Shown: piece by piece, positions 44,381-52,713 of the stretch
Layout of the letters: the number at the start of each line of letters is the position of its first letter
Numbering within the stretch: position 1 is the first letter of the stretch
DNA from: Pseudonocardia parietis
GTDB taxonomy: Bacteria > Actinomycetota > Actinomycetes > Mycobacteriales > Pseudonocardiaceae
Direction of reading: 5' to 3'
Length of the DNA stretch: 64,000 nt
NCBI RefSeq assembly: GCF_017876315.1
Contig: NZ_JAGINU010000001.1
Span: 1,426,001 to 1,490,000, forward strand
The notes under the pieces: model-generated
What the model saw: only the letters and a program-made list of their open reading frames with translations
The model's database searches: none
What the model was told of the DNA's origin: nothing
Position numbers and translations under genes: made by a program

Positions 44381-45865
44381 ATGGGGATCGGGTGGGAGGA
44401 CTACCGCGGCCACGACGCCGTCGGGCTGGCCGGGCTGGTCGCGGCCGGTGAGGTGAGCGCGGCGGACCTGCTGGAGGCGGCGCTGGCCCGCGCCGAGATC
44501 GTCGAGCCGACGGTCAACGCCATCCGGCTCCGGATGACGGACACCGCCCGTGCCCGTGCCCGCGGCGAGCTCGCCGGCCCGTTCGCCGGCGTCCCGTTCC
44601 TGGTCAAGGACCTGTCCCAGCACATCGCGGGGGTCCCGACCGGCAGCGGGTCGCGGCCGCTGGCGTCGTTCGCGCGCCCGGAGACGTCCACCGTGGTCCG
44701 TCGCTGGACCGATGCCGGGCTAGTGATCTTCGGCCGGACCGCGACGCCGGAGTTCGGCGCCCGGGCCGTGACCGAGCCCGCTGCCGGCGGCCCGACCCGC
44801 AACCCGTGGGACTCGGCGCGGACACCCGGTGGCAGCTCCGGCGGCTCGGCCGCCGCGGTGGCGGCGGGGATCGTCCCGGCCGCCGGGGCGAGCGACGGCG
44901 GCGGCTCGATCCGCATCCCGGCCGCCGCCTGTGGCCTGTTCGGTCTCAAGCCCGGGCGCGGCGTCGTCCCGTCCGGGCCGGAGGTCGGCGAGGGGTTCCA
45001 CGGCGCCGCCGTCCAGGGGGTGGTGTCCCGCACGGTGCGTGACTCCGCCGCGCTGCTGGACGTGATGGCCGGACCGGCCCCCGAGGGCCCGTACACGGTG
45101 CGTCCCTCGGAACGCCCGTACGCCGACGCGGTGCGCGAGGACCCGGTGCCGCTGCGGATCGGCGTGAGCACGGCCTCCCCGCTGGGCGGCGCGGTGGATC
45201 CGCAGGCGGTCGCCGCCGCCACCGATGCGGCGGAGCTGCTCACCTCGCTGGGGCACGTCGTGGAGGAGTCGGCCCCGGCCGTCGACGGTCGCGCGCTGGC
45301 GACCGACTTCCTCACCACCTGGTTCGCCATGATCGCGTCCCAGGTGGACGGTGCGATCGCGCTCACCGGGTGCGGTGAGGACGCGTTCGAGACCGAGACC
45401 CGGGTGATGGCCGCGATCGGCCGGGCGACGCCGGCACCGGCGTACCTCGCCGCCCTCGGCCGCTGGCAGGCCCACACCCGCGCGCTGGCCGGTTTCCACG
45501 AGCGCTACGACCTGCTGCTCACCCCGACCCTGGCCCGGCCGCCGTGGCCGATCGGGGCGCTCGACCTGTCCGGGCCGATGAAGCTGGCGGCGACGGGCCT
45601 GCTGTCGGCCGGGGCGGGCGGGCTCCTCGGGCGGATGAACCTGGTCGAGGGTCTGGTCGACGCCAACTTCGCCCCGGTGCCCTTCACCCAGCTGGCGAAC
45701 CTGACCGGGCGCCCGGCGTCGTCGGTGCCGCTGTACCGGACGCCGGACGGGCTCCCGCTCGGCGTCCAGTTCGTCGGGCGCCCCGGAGCGGAGCCGGAGC
45801 TGCTGGCGCTGGCCGCGCAGCTGGAGCGGGCCCGGCCCTGGGCACACCTGCGACCGGCGCTCTAG
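44381..45865 (+). CDS. Amidase (amidase-signature family)
   Basis: A 494-residue amidase-signature hydrolase with the complete Ser-cisSer-Lys triad: Lys76 in VPFLVKDLS, Ser152 in PGGSSGGS and Ser176 in DGGGSIRIP. It lacks the GatA-specific context (no gatB or gatC nearby) and is probably a catabolic amidase acting on small amides, or an enantioselective relative. The ATG at 44381 gives the standard N-terminus. Its stop overlaps the end of the convergent TetR-like gene by 4 bases. Confidence 0.92.
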   Translation: MGIGWEDYRGHDAVGLAGLVAAGEVSAADLLEAALARAEIVEPTVNAIRLRMTDTARARARGELAGPFAGVPFLVKDLSQHIAGVPTGSGSRPLASFARPETSTVVRRWTDAGLVIFGRTATPEFGARAVTEPAAGGPTRNPWDSARTPGGSSGGSAAAVAAGIVPAAGASDGGGSIRIPAAACGLFGLKPGRGVVPSGPEVGEGFHGAAVQGVVSRTVRDSAALLDVMAGPAPEGPYTVRPSERPYADAVREDPVPLRIGVSTASPLGGAVDPQAVAAATDAAELLTSLGHVVEESAPAVDGRALATDFLTTWFAMIASQVDGAIALTGCGEDAFETETRVMAAIGRATPAPAYLAALGRWQAHTRALAGFHERYDLLLTPTLARPPWPIGALDLSGPMKLAATGLLSAGAGGLLGRMNLVEGLVDANFAPVPFTQLANLTGRPASSVPLYRTPDGLPLGVQFVGRPGAEPELLALAAQLERARPWAHLRPAL

Positions 45866-46323
45866 CCGGGCACCGCGGGCTCGAGGAGGCGCGCCAGGGT
45901 GCGGATCCGGGCGCGCTGGACGTCCGCGGCGGCGGGGGAGTGGTGCAGCAGCCCGTCGACGGCGTGCACGACGGTCCGGGCGAGCTCGCCGGGGTCCTCG
46001 CCGCCGGGCCGGCGGGACAGGTGGAACGCGACCTCCCGCGTGCAGTCCTCGCGCAGCGCGTCCACGGCGGCGACCCCGCCCGGGGTGCGGGTGGCGAAGC
46101 CGGCGAACAACGCGTGCAGGTGCGGGTGGTCGGCGTGCAACGCGACGGCGGTGTCGGCGATCCGTAGCACCGCCGTCACCGGGTCCGGCGGGTCGGCGCG
46201 CAGGGCGGCGAACTCGGCGTCCAGTGTGGTCCGGCATGTCTCCCGGGCACAGGCTGACGTGGGGTTCTGCGCACCGCGGCGACCTCCCTGGCGACGGTTC
46301 GGACGCGAGTTGTCGCGGGTCAT
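45862..46323 (-). CDS. TetR-like C-terminal domain protein without a helix-turn-helix
   Basis: A 153-residue protein whose residues about 35-150 look like the helical ligand-binding half of a TetR-type regulator (TAVLRIADTAVALHADHPHLH, and VVHAVDGLLHHSP). The N-terminal DNA-binding helix-turn-helix that should occupy the first 50 residues is absent. In its place is a short, Arg-rich, low-similarity segment, and the upstream DNA is the start of the CPBP gene on the other strand. A TAGCCT box at 46334-46339 lies 10 bases before the ATG, so the shortened gene may still be transcribed. Either a 5' deletion remnant or a regulator that works without DNA binding. Confidence 0.6.
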   Translation of the reverse strand: MTRDNSRPNRRQGGRRGAQNPTSACARETCRTTLDAEFAALRADPPDPVTAVLRIADTAVALHADHPHLHALFAGFATRTPGGVAAVDALREDCTREVAFHLSRRPGGEDPGELARTVVHAVDGLLHHSPAAADVQRARIRTLARLLEPAVPG

Positions 46324-46344
46324 CCGACCACGGAGGCTAGCCCC

Positions 46345-47091
46345 TTGACCAGCGTGTTCCTCCTCGACTACCCGCTGCGGATCCTGCCCGGCCTCACCGT
46401 GCTCGCGGCGGCGTTCCTGGCGCTCGGGCGCTGCGCCCCGCTGCTGCGGATCGTCGTCGCGCTGCTCGGCTTCGTCCTGCTGCGCGACGCGATGACCCCG
46501 CTCGGGTTGTGGTCGCTCGGTACCACCACGAACGGCGCCGTGTGGCTGCGGTTCGCGCCGGACCCGATCGTCCTCATCGGACTCGGCGCGTCCGGTGTGC
46601 TGCTCTCGCTCGCGGTCGCGTTCGGACCGCGGGACCTGCGGGGGCTGGTCGTGTGGGGCGGGCTCGGGCCGCGTGCGCTGCTGCATGCGCTCGGTGCGGC
46701 CGCGGTGGTGCTGGTCCCGCTCGTCGTGCTGCTGCGGACGGTGCCGCTGGACCAGCGCGGGGGTGCGGTGGCGGTGACCCTGCTGCCGGCGCTGGCGGTG
46801 CTCGCGTTCGGCGGGAACCTGCTCGAGGAGGTGCTGTTCCGCGGACTGCTGCAGGGCTACCTGGCCGGTCCACTCGGCTACGACCCGGTGCGCACCGTGC
46901 TGCTGTCCGGGCTGCTCTTCGCGTCCGGCCACGTGTTCCTCGCCTCGACGGTCACGGACCTCGGATGGCCGATCCTCGCGTTCACCCTGGCCGAGGGGCT
47001 GGCGTGTGCGTGGGTTCGCCTGCGACACGGTGTGCTCGCCGCGACCGTCACGCACGGGGTGGTGATCCTGGTCCTGGCGTCGGGCATCTGA
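46345..47091 (+). CDS. CPBP family intramembrane metalloprotease
   Basis: A 248-residue membrane protein of the CPBP (Abi, CAAX-protease-like) family with seven to eight helices. The catalytic motifs are complete: EEVLFRG (Glu161, Glu162, Arg166), FASGH (His196) and a final THG (His237). Relatives process prenylated proteins, give bacteriocin self-immunity or act in stress signalling. The start is an unusual TTG at 46345, supported by a GGAGG site at 46332-46336 eight bases upstream; a GTG at 46354 is the alternative. Divergent from the truncated TetR-like gene with only 21 bases between start codons. Confidence 0.87.
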   Translation: MTSVFLLDYPLRILPGLTVLAAAFLALGRCAPLLRIVVALLGFVLLRDAMTPLGLWSLGTTTNGAVWLRFAPDPIVLIGLGASGVLLSLAVAFGPRDLRGLVVWGGLGPRALLHALGAAAVVLVPLVVLLRTVPLDQRGGAVAVTLLPALAVLAFGGNLLEEVLFRGLLQGYLAGPLGYDPVRTVLLSGLLFASGHVFLASTVTDLGWPILAFTLAEGLACAWVRLRHGVLAATVTHGVVILVLASGI

Positions 47092-47330
47092 GGGGAGCCG
47101 AACCGCCTACGGCCGGGATGGGCGAGCGAGACCGACGGCGGCGACGACGCCCCGGGAGCCGTCAGCTCGGCGAACCGTCGGATCGTCTGCGCGAGATCGG
47201 GAAGGTGGTGCACATCGCCCGGACCGGCATCATCGGGTCGGCGGGTGCGCCGTGAACCGCTCGATCGAGCCGCTGGCTACCCTTGACCAACGGCGTTTTA
47301 CCGAGCGGTGGCGAGAGGTGGACCATTTCG

Positions 47331-47756
47331 ATGGGCGATGAGCTGATGCAGATCGGTCAGGTATCGACGCGCATCGGCCTGTCGCTGCGAACCATCCGGC
47401 ACTACGACGAGGTGGGCCTGGTGACGCCGTCGGCGCGGTCGTCCGGTGGGTTCCGTCTCTACACCGAGGCCGACGTCGACCGGCTCGCGTTCATCAAGCG
47501 GCTCAAGCCGCTCGACTTCAGTCTCGAGCAGATCAAGGAGCTGCTGTCGACCGTCGACGGGCTCCGGGAGCCGGACGATCTCGGGTCGGGCCGGGTCGAT
47601 GACCTCCTCGGTCGCCTGGCGATGTTCCGGGCGGCGACGGACAGTCGGCTGGAGGCGCTGCGTCACCAGGTCGACAGCCTCGAGTCGTTGTCGCGTGATC
47701 TGAAGAACCTCGACGCATCCACCCGGTCGAGGAACGCCTCGCGTACTGCTGACTGA
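47331..47756 (+). CDS. MerR-family transcriptional regulator
   Basis: A 141-residue regulator. The winged helix-turn-helix is at about 6-75 (IGQVSTRIGLSLRTIRHYDEVGLV, then GGFRLYTEADVDRLAFIKR), followed by a dimerising coiled coil (about 95-125). There is no C-terminal effector domain and no cysteine cluster, so it is not a metal sensor of the classical kind. It is a short MerR of the CueR/SoxR length class with unknown signal. GAGAGG lies a dozen bases before the ATG. The neighbours do not reveal a target. Confidence 0.9.
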   Translation: MGDELMQIGQVSTRIGLSLRTIRHYDEVGLVTPSARSSGGFRLYTEADVDRLAFIKRLKPLDFSLEQIKELLSTVDGLREPDDLGSGRVDDLLGRLAMFRAATDSRLEALRHQVDSLESLSRDLKNLDASTRSRNASRTAD

Positions 47757-47865
47757 GCTCCGTCGTACGCCAGATGGACCGGCAGTGTGCCGGCCGACCT
47801 GCTCAGCACGGACGCCGCGCACCGCGAGGTGCTGGACGACATCGCCCGCCTCGATACGGGGAGAC

Positions 47866-48993
47866 CTACCGGGTCGCCGCCGCCGGTTCCGCGGGTTCTC
47901 GCCGCCGCCGGATCCGAGCAGGCACATCGGCATGCTTCCATCGCATCGCCCGGCGCTCGACGAGGAACCACGAGGCTGCGGCGACGGGCACGGTGGACAG
48001 GAGCCCGACGGTGACGAACAGCGCGGTCGGAAGGGCGGCCAGCGCCGTCAGGTTGAGCACCTGGTGCATCGGCCAGTGGTAGATGTACACGCCGTAGGAC
48101 AGGTCGTGCCGCATCGACCAGGACAGCCGCTGCCAGGCCCCGAACCAGACGAAGACATAGGCGAGCGGGGCGGCGCCGAGCACCCGGTAGTCCTCGAACA
48201 GGAACAGGCTGACCCCGACCAGGGCCACCGCAATCAGTAGCAGGTCCGCTCGCGCCACGATCCGGTCCGCGAACAGGTAGCCGAGCATGCCCAGGACGAA
48301 CACGAAGCCGAGGCGCAGAACCCGGTCGTTCACCAGGATGTCGACGCCCGCCTCCTGGAGGATCGTCAGCAGCGCGCACCCGCCGGCGAGCGCCAGTACG
48401 ACCCACCTCCGGCGGCGGAGGACCCCGAGCACCCCCAGCGCGAGGACCAGGGCGTAGCACCCGGCTTCGAAGAACAGGGTCCACAACGCACCGTTGAAGC
48501 TGACACCCTCCGGGGTGCCCTCGAGAATGCTCGCGATGTCGTACTGCAGGACCAGAAGACCGGAGTTCGCCAGCACATAGCGCAGCGCAGACGGCGCGCC
48601 CGTGAACGCCAGACCGGCCGGGTCGCCACGCAGCAGCGCAGCGATCGGTGCCGCGACGAACGCGACCACGAGCAGGCAGGCCCAGAACCCCGGCATGATC
48701 CGCAGGAAGCGGTGCCACACGTAGCGCAGCGGTGAGTCGAGCCGCAGGAAGCTCCGCGCCACCAGGAACCCGCTCAGGATGAAGAAGCCGTCCAGGCCGA
48801 TGTCGCCGAGCAGCGTGTTCCCCCACGACGGCTGGCTTCCCGTGTGGATCCCGATGCCGTGCGTGATCCCCACGACGGTCGCGAACAGCAGTCGAAGCAC
48901 GTCGAACGCGTTGCGCTGTGGATCGAACCTGCTCGACAGCAAGACCCCGTGCCCGCTTCCCTCGTGTGGCCCGACCTCGTACCTCGAGAACAC
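47866..48993 (-). CDS. Acyltransferase 3 family membrane protein
   Basis: A 375-residue, ten-helix O-acyltransferase of the OafA/acyltransferase-3 type. The catalytic histidine is in the first helix (VVGITHGIGIH) and the following RxxR-like cytoplasmic loop reads FLRIMPGFWACLL. Such enzymes acetylate cell-surface polysaccharides, glycolipids or antibiotics. The start is uncertain: GTG codons at 49002 and 48993 and a TTG at 48942 are in frame. 48993 is chosen because a TACTGT box at 49006-49011 would start transcription near 48999. The upstream 100 bases are clearly less GC-rich than average. Confidence 0.88.
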   Translation of the reverse strand: MFSRYEVGPHEGSGHGVLLSSRFDPQRNAFDVLRLLFATVVGITHGIGIHTGSQPSWGNTLLGDIGLDGFFILSGFLVARSFLRLDSPLRYVWHRFLRIMPGFWACLLVVAFVAAPIAALLRGDPAGLAFTGAPSALRYVLANSGLLVLQYDIASILEGTPEGVSFNGALWTLFFEAGCYALVLALGVLGVLRRRRWVVLALAGGCALLTILQEAGVDILVNDRVLRLGFVFVLGMLGYLFADRIVARADLLLIAVALVGVSLFLFEDYRVLGAAPLAYVFVWFGAWQRLSWSMRHDLSYGVYIYHWPMHQVLNLTALAALPTALFVTVGLLSTVPVAAASWFLVERRAMRWKHADVPARIRRRREPAEPAAATR

Positions 48994-49002
48994 TACATTC
49001 AC

Positions 49003-49323
49003 GAGACAGTAGAGTTCACAATGGCCCGAACGGACTAGGCAAGCGGTAGAATCGCAGTTCAAGTGGCTGTTATGGCGATCTGAACAGGGGGAGCAAGGGG
49101 TCTTGCGGCCGGTAAAGTCTGACGTGGGGGTAGAGTTGGGTGGCGCTGTCGTCCAGGTCGGCACCCTGGTGAGCCGTACGAGGTGCCCCGAGCGGGCATC
49201 TGGAGGGCAGGTGCAGGACGAGGTCGATGCACCCGCACGTCGGGTCTGGTCGGGCGCCGTCGACCAGACCCGGACGCTGGTGGCTTCGGTGCTCGCGTTG
49301 TACCGGGCCTGTACCTGGGCGGG
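49003..49323. other. Intergenic stretch between acyltransferase and YajQ-family gene
   Basis: The left part (about 49005-49085) is comparatively AT-rich and holds the likely acyltransferase promoter. The right part has an open frame of 76 codons (49103-49333) with no recognisable similarity, probably non-coding, and a hairpin at 49243-49270. Confidence 0.5.
49243..49270 (-). terminator. Possible terminator hairpin after the YajQ-family gene
   Basis: A perfect 9-base inverted repeat (GGTCTGGTC / GACCAGACC) with a 10-base loop lies about 55 bases beyond the minus-strand stop at 49324. No T-run follows. Confidence 0.4.
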
Positions 49324-49815
49324 CTACCTGTAGTTCGTGAACTGCAGCGCGATCCCGAAGTCCTTCGACTTCAGCAGCGCGATGACGGCCTGGAGGTCGT
49401 CCTTCTTCTTGCCCGAGACGCGCAGCTGGTCGCCCTGGATCTGGGCCTGGACGCCCTTCAGCTTCTCGTCCCGGATCGCCTTGCTGATCTCCTTGGCCTT
49501 GTCCTGCTCGATGCCCTGCAGGATCTTGCCGCTCGCTCGGTAGGTCTTACCGGAGATCGCGGGCTCGTCGGCCTCGAACGCCTTCAGCGAGATGCCGCGC
49601 TTGATCAGCTTCTCCTTGAAGACGTCGATCCCGGCGCGCAGCCGCTCCTCGGTCTCGGACTCGAACGTCACGGCCTCCTCACCGGACCACGAGACCGTGG
49701 TGTTCGTCCCGCGGAAGTCGAACCGCTGCGACAGCTCCTTCACCGCTTGGTTCAGCGCGTTGTCGACCTCCTGACGGTCCACCTTGCTCACGACGTCGAA
49801 CGACGGGTCGGCCAT
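49324..49815 (-). CDS. YajQ family cyclic-di-GMP-binding protein
   Basis: A 163-residue protein of the YajQ (DUF520) family. The N-terminus [20 protein letters not shown], the central SQRFDFRG and the C-terminal [11 protein letters not shown] are all family hallmarks, and length is standard. Some members bind cyclic di-GMP and act with a transcription factor; in others nucleotide or phage-protein binding has been reported. It is immediately upstream of, and divergent from, tRNA-Tyr. Confidence 0.95.
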   Translation of the reverse strand: MADPSFDVVSKVDRQEVDNALNQAVKELSQRFDFRGTNTTVSWSGEEAVTFESETEERLRAGIDVFKEKLIKRGISLKAFEADEPAISGKTYRASGKILQGIEQDKAKEISKAIRDEKLKGVQAQIQGDQLRVSGKKKDDLQAVIALLKSKDFGIALQFTNYR

Positions 49816-49912
49816 CTCGGGTGTCCTCCTCGGGTGGTGGGCCCCCTCGTCGGGGCTCGTCGGATCGTGTCGTATCCTCGTTCACGCACCGAGCGAGAGC
49901 GACGTGCACCCC

Positions 49913-49994
49913 GGCTGGTTGCCCGAGCGGCCAAAGGGAGCGGACTGTAAATCCGTCGGCGTAGCCTTCCCAGGTTCGAATCCTGGACCAGCCA
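49913..49994 (+). tRNA. tRNA-Tyr (anticodon GTA)
   Basis: The 82-base gene has a 7-base acceptor stem (GGCTGGT with ACCAGCC), anticodon loop CTGTAAA giving GTA, a long class II variable arm, and the T-loop GGTTCGAATCC. Discriminator A is at 49994 and CCA is not encoded. Confidence 0.96.
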
Positions 49995-50007
49995 CAGCAG
50001 GACAAAG

Positions 50008-50049
50008 AGACCCCCGACCAGCGGAAACGCTGGGACCGGGGGTCTTTTT
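50008..50049. terminator. Strong intrinsic terminator after tRNA-Tyr
   Basis: An outer stem AGACCCCCG/CGGGGGTCT and an inner stem CCAGCG/CGCTGG around a GAAA tetraloop are followed by a T-run. It can end tRNA-Tyr and, on the other strand, the ACR3-like gene that stops at 50062. Confidence 0.9.
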
Positions 50050-50061
50050 CGTTTCGGGTGG

Positions 50062-51018
50062 TCACCGCTGGGGCAACAGCCTGGGTACGGCGCGGACGTA
50101 GATCACCATTCCGAGGAGCTCGACGAGGGTCTGGGTCACCACGACGGCGGCGGTGATGGCGTACGGGGCGGGCAGTGCGAGGGCCAGGGGGAGCACGACC
50201 AGCGAGTTGCGAGTGGCACCGCTGAAGATCAGTGCGCGGCCGGTCGGTGGGTCGAGCCGGAACACCCGCGCGGTGGCCAGGCCGACGCCGGCCATGACGA
50301 GCAGGAACGCGGCATAGATCGGGATGACCGCGGCGATCTGGCCGAGCTGGTCACCGACCGCGGGAATCTGGCTGGCGACCACCACGAACAGGGTCAGGGC
50401 CATCAGCGGCACCATCGCGGCGTGCATGGCCGCGGTGACCTGCCGGCCGGCGCGGTGGCGCGCGGCGACGATCTCGGTGAGCCCGGCCAGCAGCAGTGGC
50501 CCCACGATCAGGACCAGGAACGCCTCGAGGAACGGGCCGACCTCGACGATGTCGACCAGCCCGGGCCCGAGGAACGCGAACAGGAGCAGTGGCAGGGCGA
50601 TGATCTGGATGAGCATCAGCAGCGGTGACGCGGCGACCAGACGTGGGGCGGCGCCGCCGGCCAGGCCGGTGAACACGATGACGTAGTCGATGCAGGGCGT
50701 GAGCAGGGTCAGCAGCACCCCGAGCAGCACCGCCCGGCTCAGCGGCAGCCACAGGGTGAGCGCAGCGACGACCGCAGGGACCAGCACGAAGTTCAGCACC
50801 AGCGTGGCGGAGAGGAACCGTAGGTCGCGCAGCGCCCGTGCGATCGCGGTGAAGGGAACCTGCAGGAAGGTGGCGTAGAGCAGCGCGGCCAGGAACGGGT
50901 AGATGCCCAGCTCGGCCCAGGGCGCCGCGGCAGGCACGGTGAGGCCGACTGCGGCGCCGGTGACCAGGGCGCCGAGGTAGATCACGATCTGGTGGCGTTC
51001 GAGCCGGGCCACGGACAC
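50062..51018 (-). CDS. ACR3-like arsenic resistance / bile acid:sodium symporter superfamily protein
   Basis: A 318-residue, ten-helix membrane protein of the BART superfamily. The motif TPCIDYVIVFTGLAGG at about 107-122 places it with ACR3-type arsenite exporters, in which the cysteine of this segment is essential. Many chromosomal members are annotated only as arsenic resistance protein. There is no arsR, arsC or arsenite-responsive regulator beside it, so arsenic specificity is uncertain. It begins 12 bases after the Gfo/Idh-type gene stop on the same strand. Confidence 0.83.
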   Translation of the reverse strand: MSVARLERHQIVIYLGALVTGAAVGLTVPAAAPWAELGIYPFLAALLYATFLQVPFTAIARALRDLRFLSATLVLNFVLVPAVVAALTLWLPLSRAVLLGVLLTLLTPCIDYVIVFTGLAGGAAPRLVAASPLLMLIQIIALPLLLFAFLGPGLVDIVEVGPFLEAFLVLIVGPLLLAGLTEIVAARHRAGRQVTAAMHAAMVPLMALTLFVVVASQIPAVGDQLGQIAAVIPIYAAFLLVMAGVGLATARVFRLDPPTGRALIFSGATRNSLVVLPLALALPAPYAITAAVVVTQTLVELLGMVIYVRAVPRLLPQR

Positions 51019-51030
51019 GGAGAGCCGTCC

Positions 51031-52083
51031 TCACAGCTGGAACTCGGGTACCGGGACCGGTGTGCCACCGTCCGCGAGCGATCGGCCGGCGACCACTCCG
51101 ACCAACGAGGCGGCGACGGCCGGGCGGACCGGCACCAACGGCGGGGCTCCCTCGTCGATGGTCGCGCGAAAGGCCTGCAGGATCCGGACCGTACCCTCGG
51201 CATCGGGCTCGATCGTCCGCCCGCCGAGGACGAGACGATCCGGCACACGCACCTCGTCACGGACCGCGCCGGCCGGGCTCGCCCATGGCTCGGTCCGGAA
51301 CCGGACCGACCACGCGTCATCGCCCTGCGCGCGACGGGACTCGACGAGCCCGTGCGTCCCGCGTACCGAGACCCAGCTCCAGTGGCTGTCCGGCTCGCCC
51401 TGCAGGAAGCCGTGCCGGGTGACGGCCACTGCACCGGTGGACAACCGCACGACCATGACGACAGCCGTCGCCCGTTCCTCCGTGCCGATGCCGTGCGCCG
51501 TGACCGTCGTCGGACGGGCACCGGTGATCGCGAGCACCGGACTGAGGGTGTGTGTGCAGTACGCGGTCGGTGAGATCCGGTTGCGCCAGTGATCGGGGGC
51601 CCCGAGCAGGCTCCGCAGCGCGTCCGGGGCCAGGCCGTGCAGGTACTCGGCCTCGATCAACTCGACGTCGCCGACCTCGCCCGCCGCAACCGCATCGCTG
51701 ATCATGCGCACGTGGGGCAGCGCGACGTAGTTCTCGGCGAACGAGTAGGTCGCGCTCGAGTCGTCCGCCGCCGCGACGAGCTGCCGCCCCTCTGCCTCGT
51801 CGGCACAGGCCGCGGTCTCGGAGAGCACGTGCACGCCCGCCTCGAGGAACGCGACTGCCCGTGGGGCGTGGGTGTCGAAGTCGTCGGCGAGGACCACACC
51901 GTCGAGCCCCATGTCGAGCAACTCGGTCCAGTCCCGCGTGTGGCGGGGCAACTCGGTGCTCCCGAGGTCGCGGATGTCGCAGCCCACGACGACCTCGAAC
52001 CCGAGCTGTTCGGCCCAACGGGCCAGGTGCCTGCCCTGCACGCCGAGCCCGACGACTCCGATCCTCCGCCCCACAAGGGCCAC
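51031..52083 (-). CDS. Gfo/Idh/MocA family oxidoreductase
   Basis: A 350-residue NAD(P)-dependent dehydrogenase. The N-terminal Rossmann fold has RIGVVGLGVQGRHLARWAEQ (about 6-25), and the second domain has the YVALPHVRMISDAVAAGEVGD segment that follows the usual EKP-type loop. The position that normally reads EKP is SETAACADEAEG, so the catalytic lysine motif is altered. Starts at GTG 52083 or 52074 are possible; 52083 is used. It follows the DHFR-like gene by 29 bases. The substrate, usually a sugar or amino-acid derivative in this family, is unknown. Confidence 0.85.
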   Translation of the reverse strand: MALVGRRIGVVGLGVQGRHLARWAEQLGFEVVVGCDIRDLGSTELPRHTRDWTELLDMGLDGVVLADDFDTHAPRAVAFLEAGVHVLSETAACADEAEGRQLVAAADDSSATYSFAENYVALPHVRMISDAVAAGEVGDVELIEAEYLHGLAPDALRSLLGAPDHWRNRISPTAYCTHTLSPVLAITGARPTTVTAHGIGTEERATAVVMVVRLSTGAVAVTRHGFLQGEPDSHWSWVSVRGTHGLVESRRAQGDDAWSVRFRTEPWASPAGAVRDEVRVPDRLVLGGRTIEPDAEGTVRILQAFRATIDEGAPPLVPVRPAVAASLVGVVAGRSLADGGTPVPVPEFQL

Positions 52084-52112
52084 TGTGGTCGCGGACCGGA
52101 CGCGGTAGCAAA

Positions 52113-52676
52113 CTACTTCTGCACGCGGAAGCGGAGCGTCGTCACGGGACCCGACTGCGTGTTGCTGATCGGTTCGAGGCCGATCCTGCCGAGCCCGGAT
52201 GCCGAGAACCGCACGCCGTTGCCGAGCAGCACCGGCAGGACGTACACCAGGATCTCGTCGACGAGGCCCCGCTGCAGGCACTGACCGGCCACGTCGGCTC
52301 CGAGGATCTCCAGGTTCTTTCCACCCGCGGCGGCACGCGCCGTGGCGACGGCCTCCTCGAGATCGCAGGTGAGGAAGGTGACCCCCGGCTCCGGCTCGTC
52401 CGGTGGCCGGTGGGTCAGGACGAACACCGGGCCCCCGTCGTAGTCGGTGCCCTCGGCTTCGTGGTCGGTGCGCTCGGCTGACATCCGCTTGCCGACCTCG
52501 TGGGTGTTCCGCCCGACCAGCATGGCGCCGGTGGCCTGCATGACCTCGGTGAACGCAGTCTCGGTCCGGTACTCGAGGACCCCGTCCATCGCGTCGCCGG
52601 GGCCGGCGATGAAGCCGTCCAGCGACATCGCCCTGTTCACGACAACCTGGCCCGGGCCGGCATCCGTATCGCTCAT
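52113..52676 (-). CDS. Dihydrofolate reductase / RibD C-terminal domain family protein
   Basis: A 187-residue protein of the RibD_C/DHFR-like fold. It opens with VVVNRAMSLDGFIAGP and has MLVGRNTHEVG and FVLTHRPP, typical of the YwjB/YyaP group of NADPH-dependent reductases of unknown substrate. It is not the essential folate enzyme. The ATG at 52674-52676 gives the family N-terminus. It lies between a cupin gene and the Gfo/Idh gene on the same strand. Confidence 0.9.
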   Translation of the reverse strand: MSDTDAGPGQVVVNRAMSLDGFIAGPGDAMDGVLEYRTETAFTEVMQATGAMLVGRNTHEVGKRMSAERTDHEAEGTDYDGGPVFVLTHRPPDEPEPGVTFLTCDLEEAVATARAAAGGKNLEILGADVAGQCLQRGLVDEILVYVLPVLLGNGVRFSASGLGRIGLEPISNTQSGPVTTLRFRVQK

Positions 52677-52713
52677 ACCGGTGCTGACCCGGCGCACGTC
52701 ACGAATTCATCGC

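Noticed and set aside
44381-45865. GatA subunit of the amidotransferase
   Set aside because: The amidase triad is present, but there is no gatB or gatC nearby and the sequence outside the signature fits a free-standing amidase.
49103-49333. A 76-codon plus-strand frame between the acyltransferase and YajQ-family genes
   Set aside because: It overlaps the end of the YajQ-family gene, has no similarity I recognise and no ribosome site.
52113-52676. Essential dihydrofolate reductase (folA)
   Set aside because: The motifs are those of the RibD C-terminal/YwjB-like group, not of canonical FolA, and there is no thyA neighbour.
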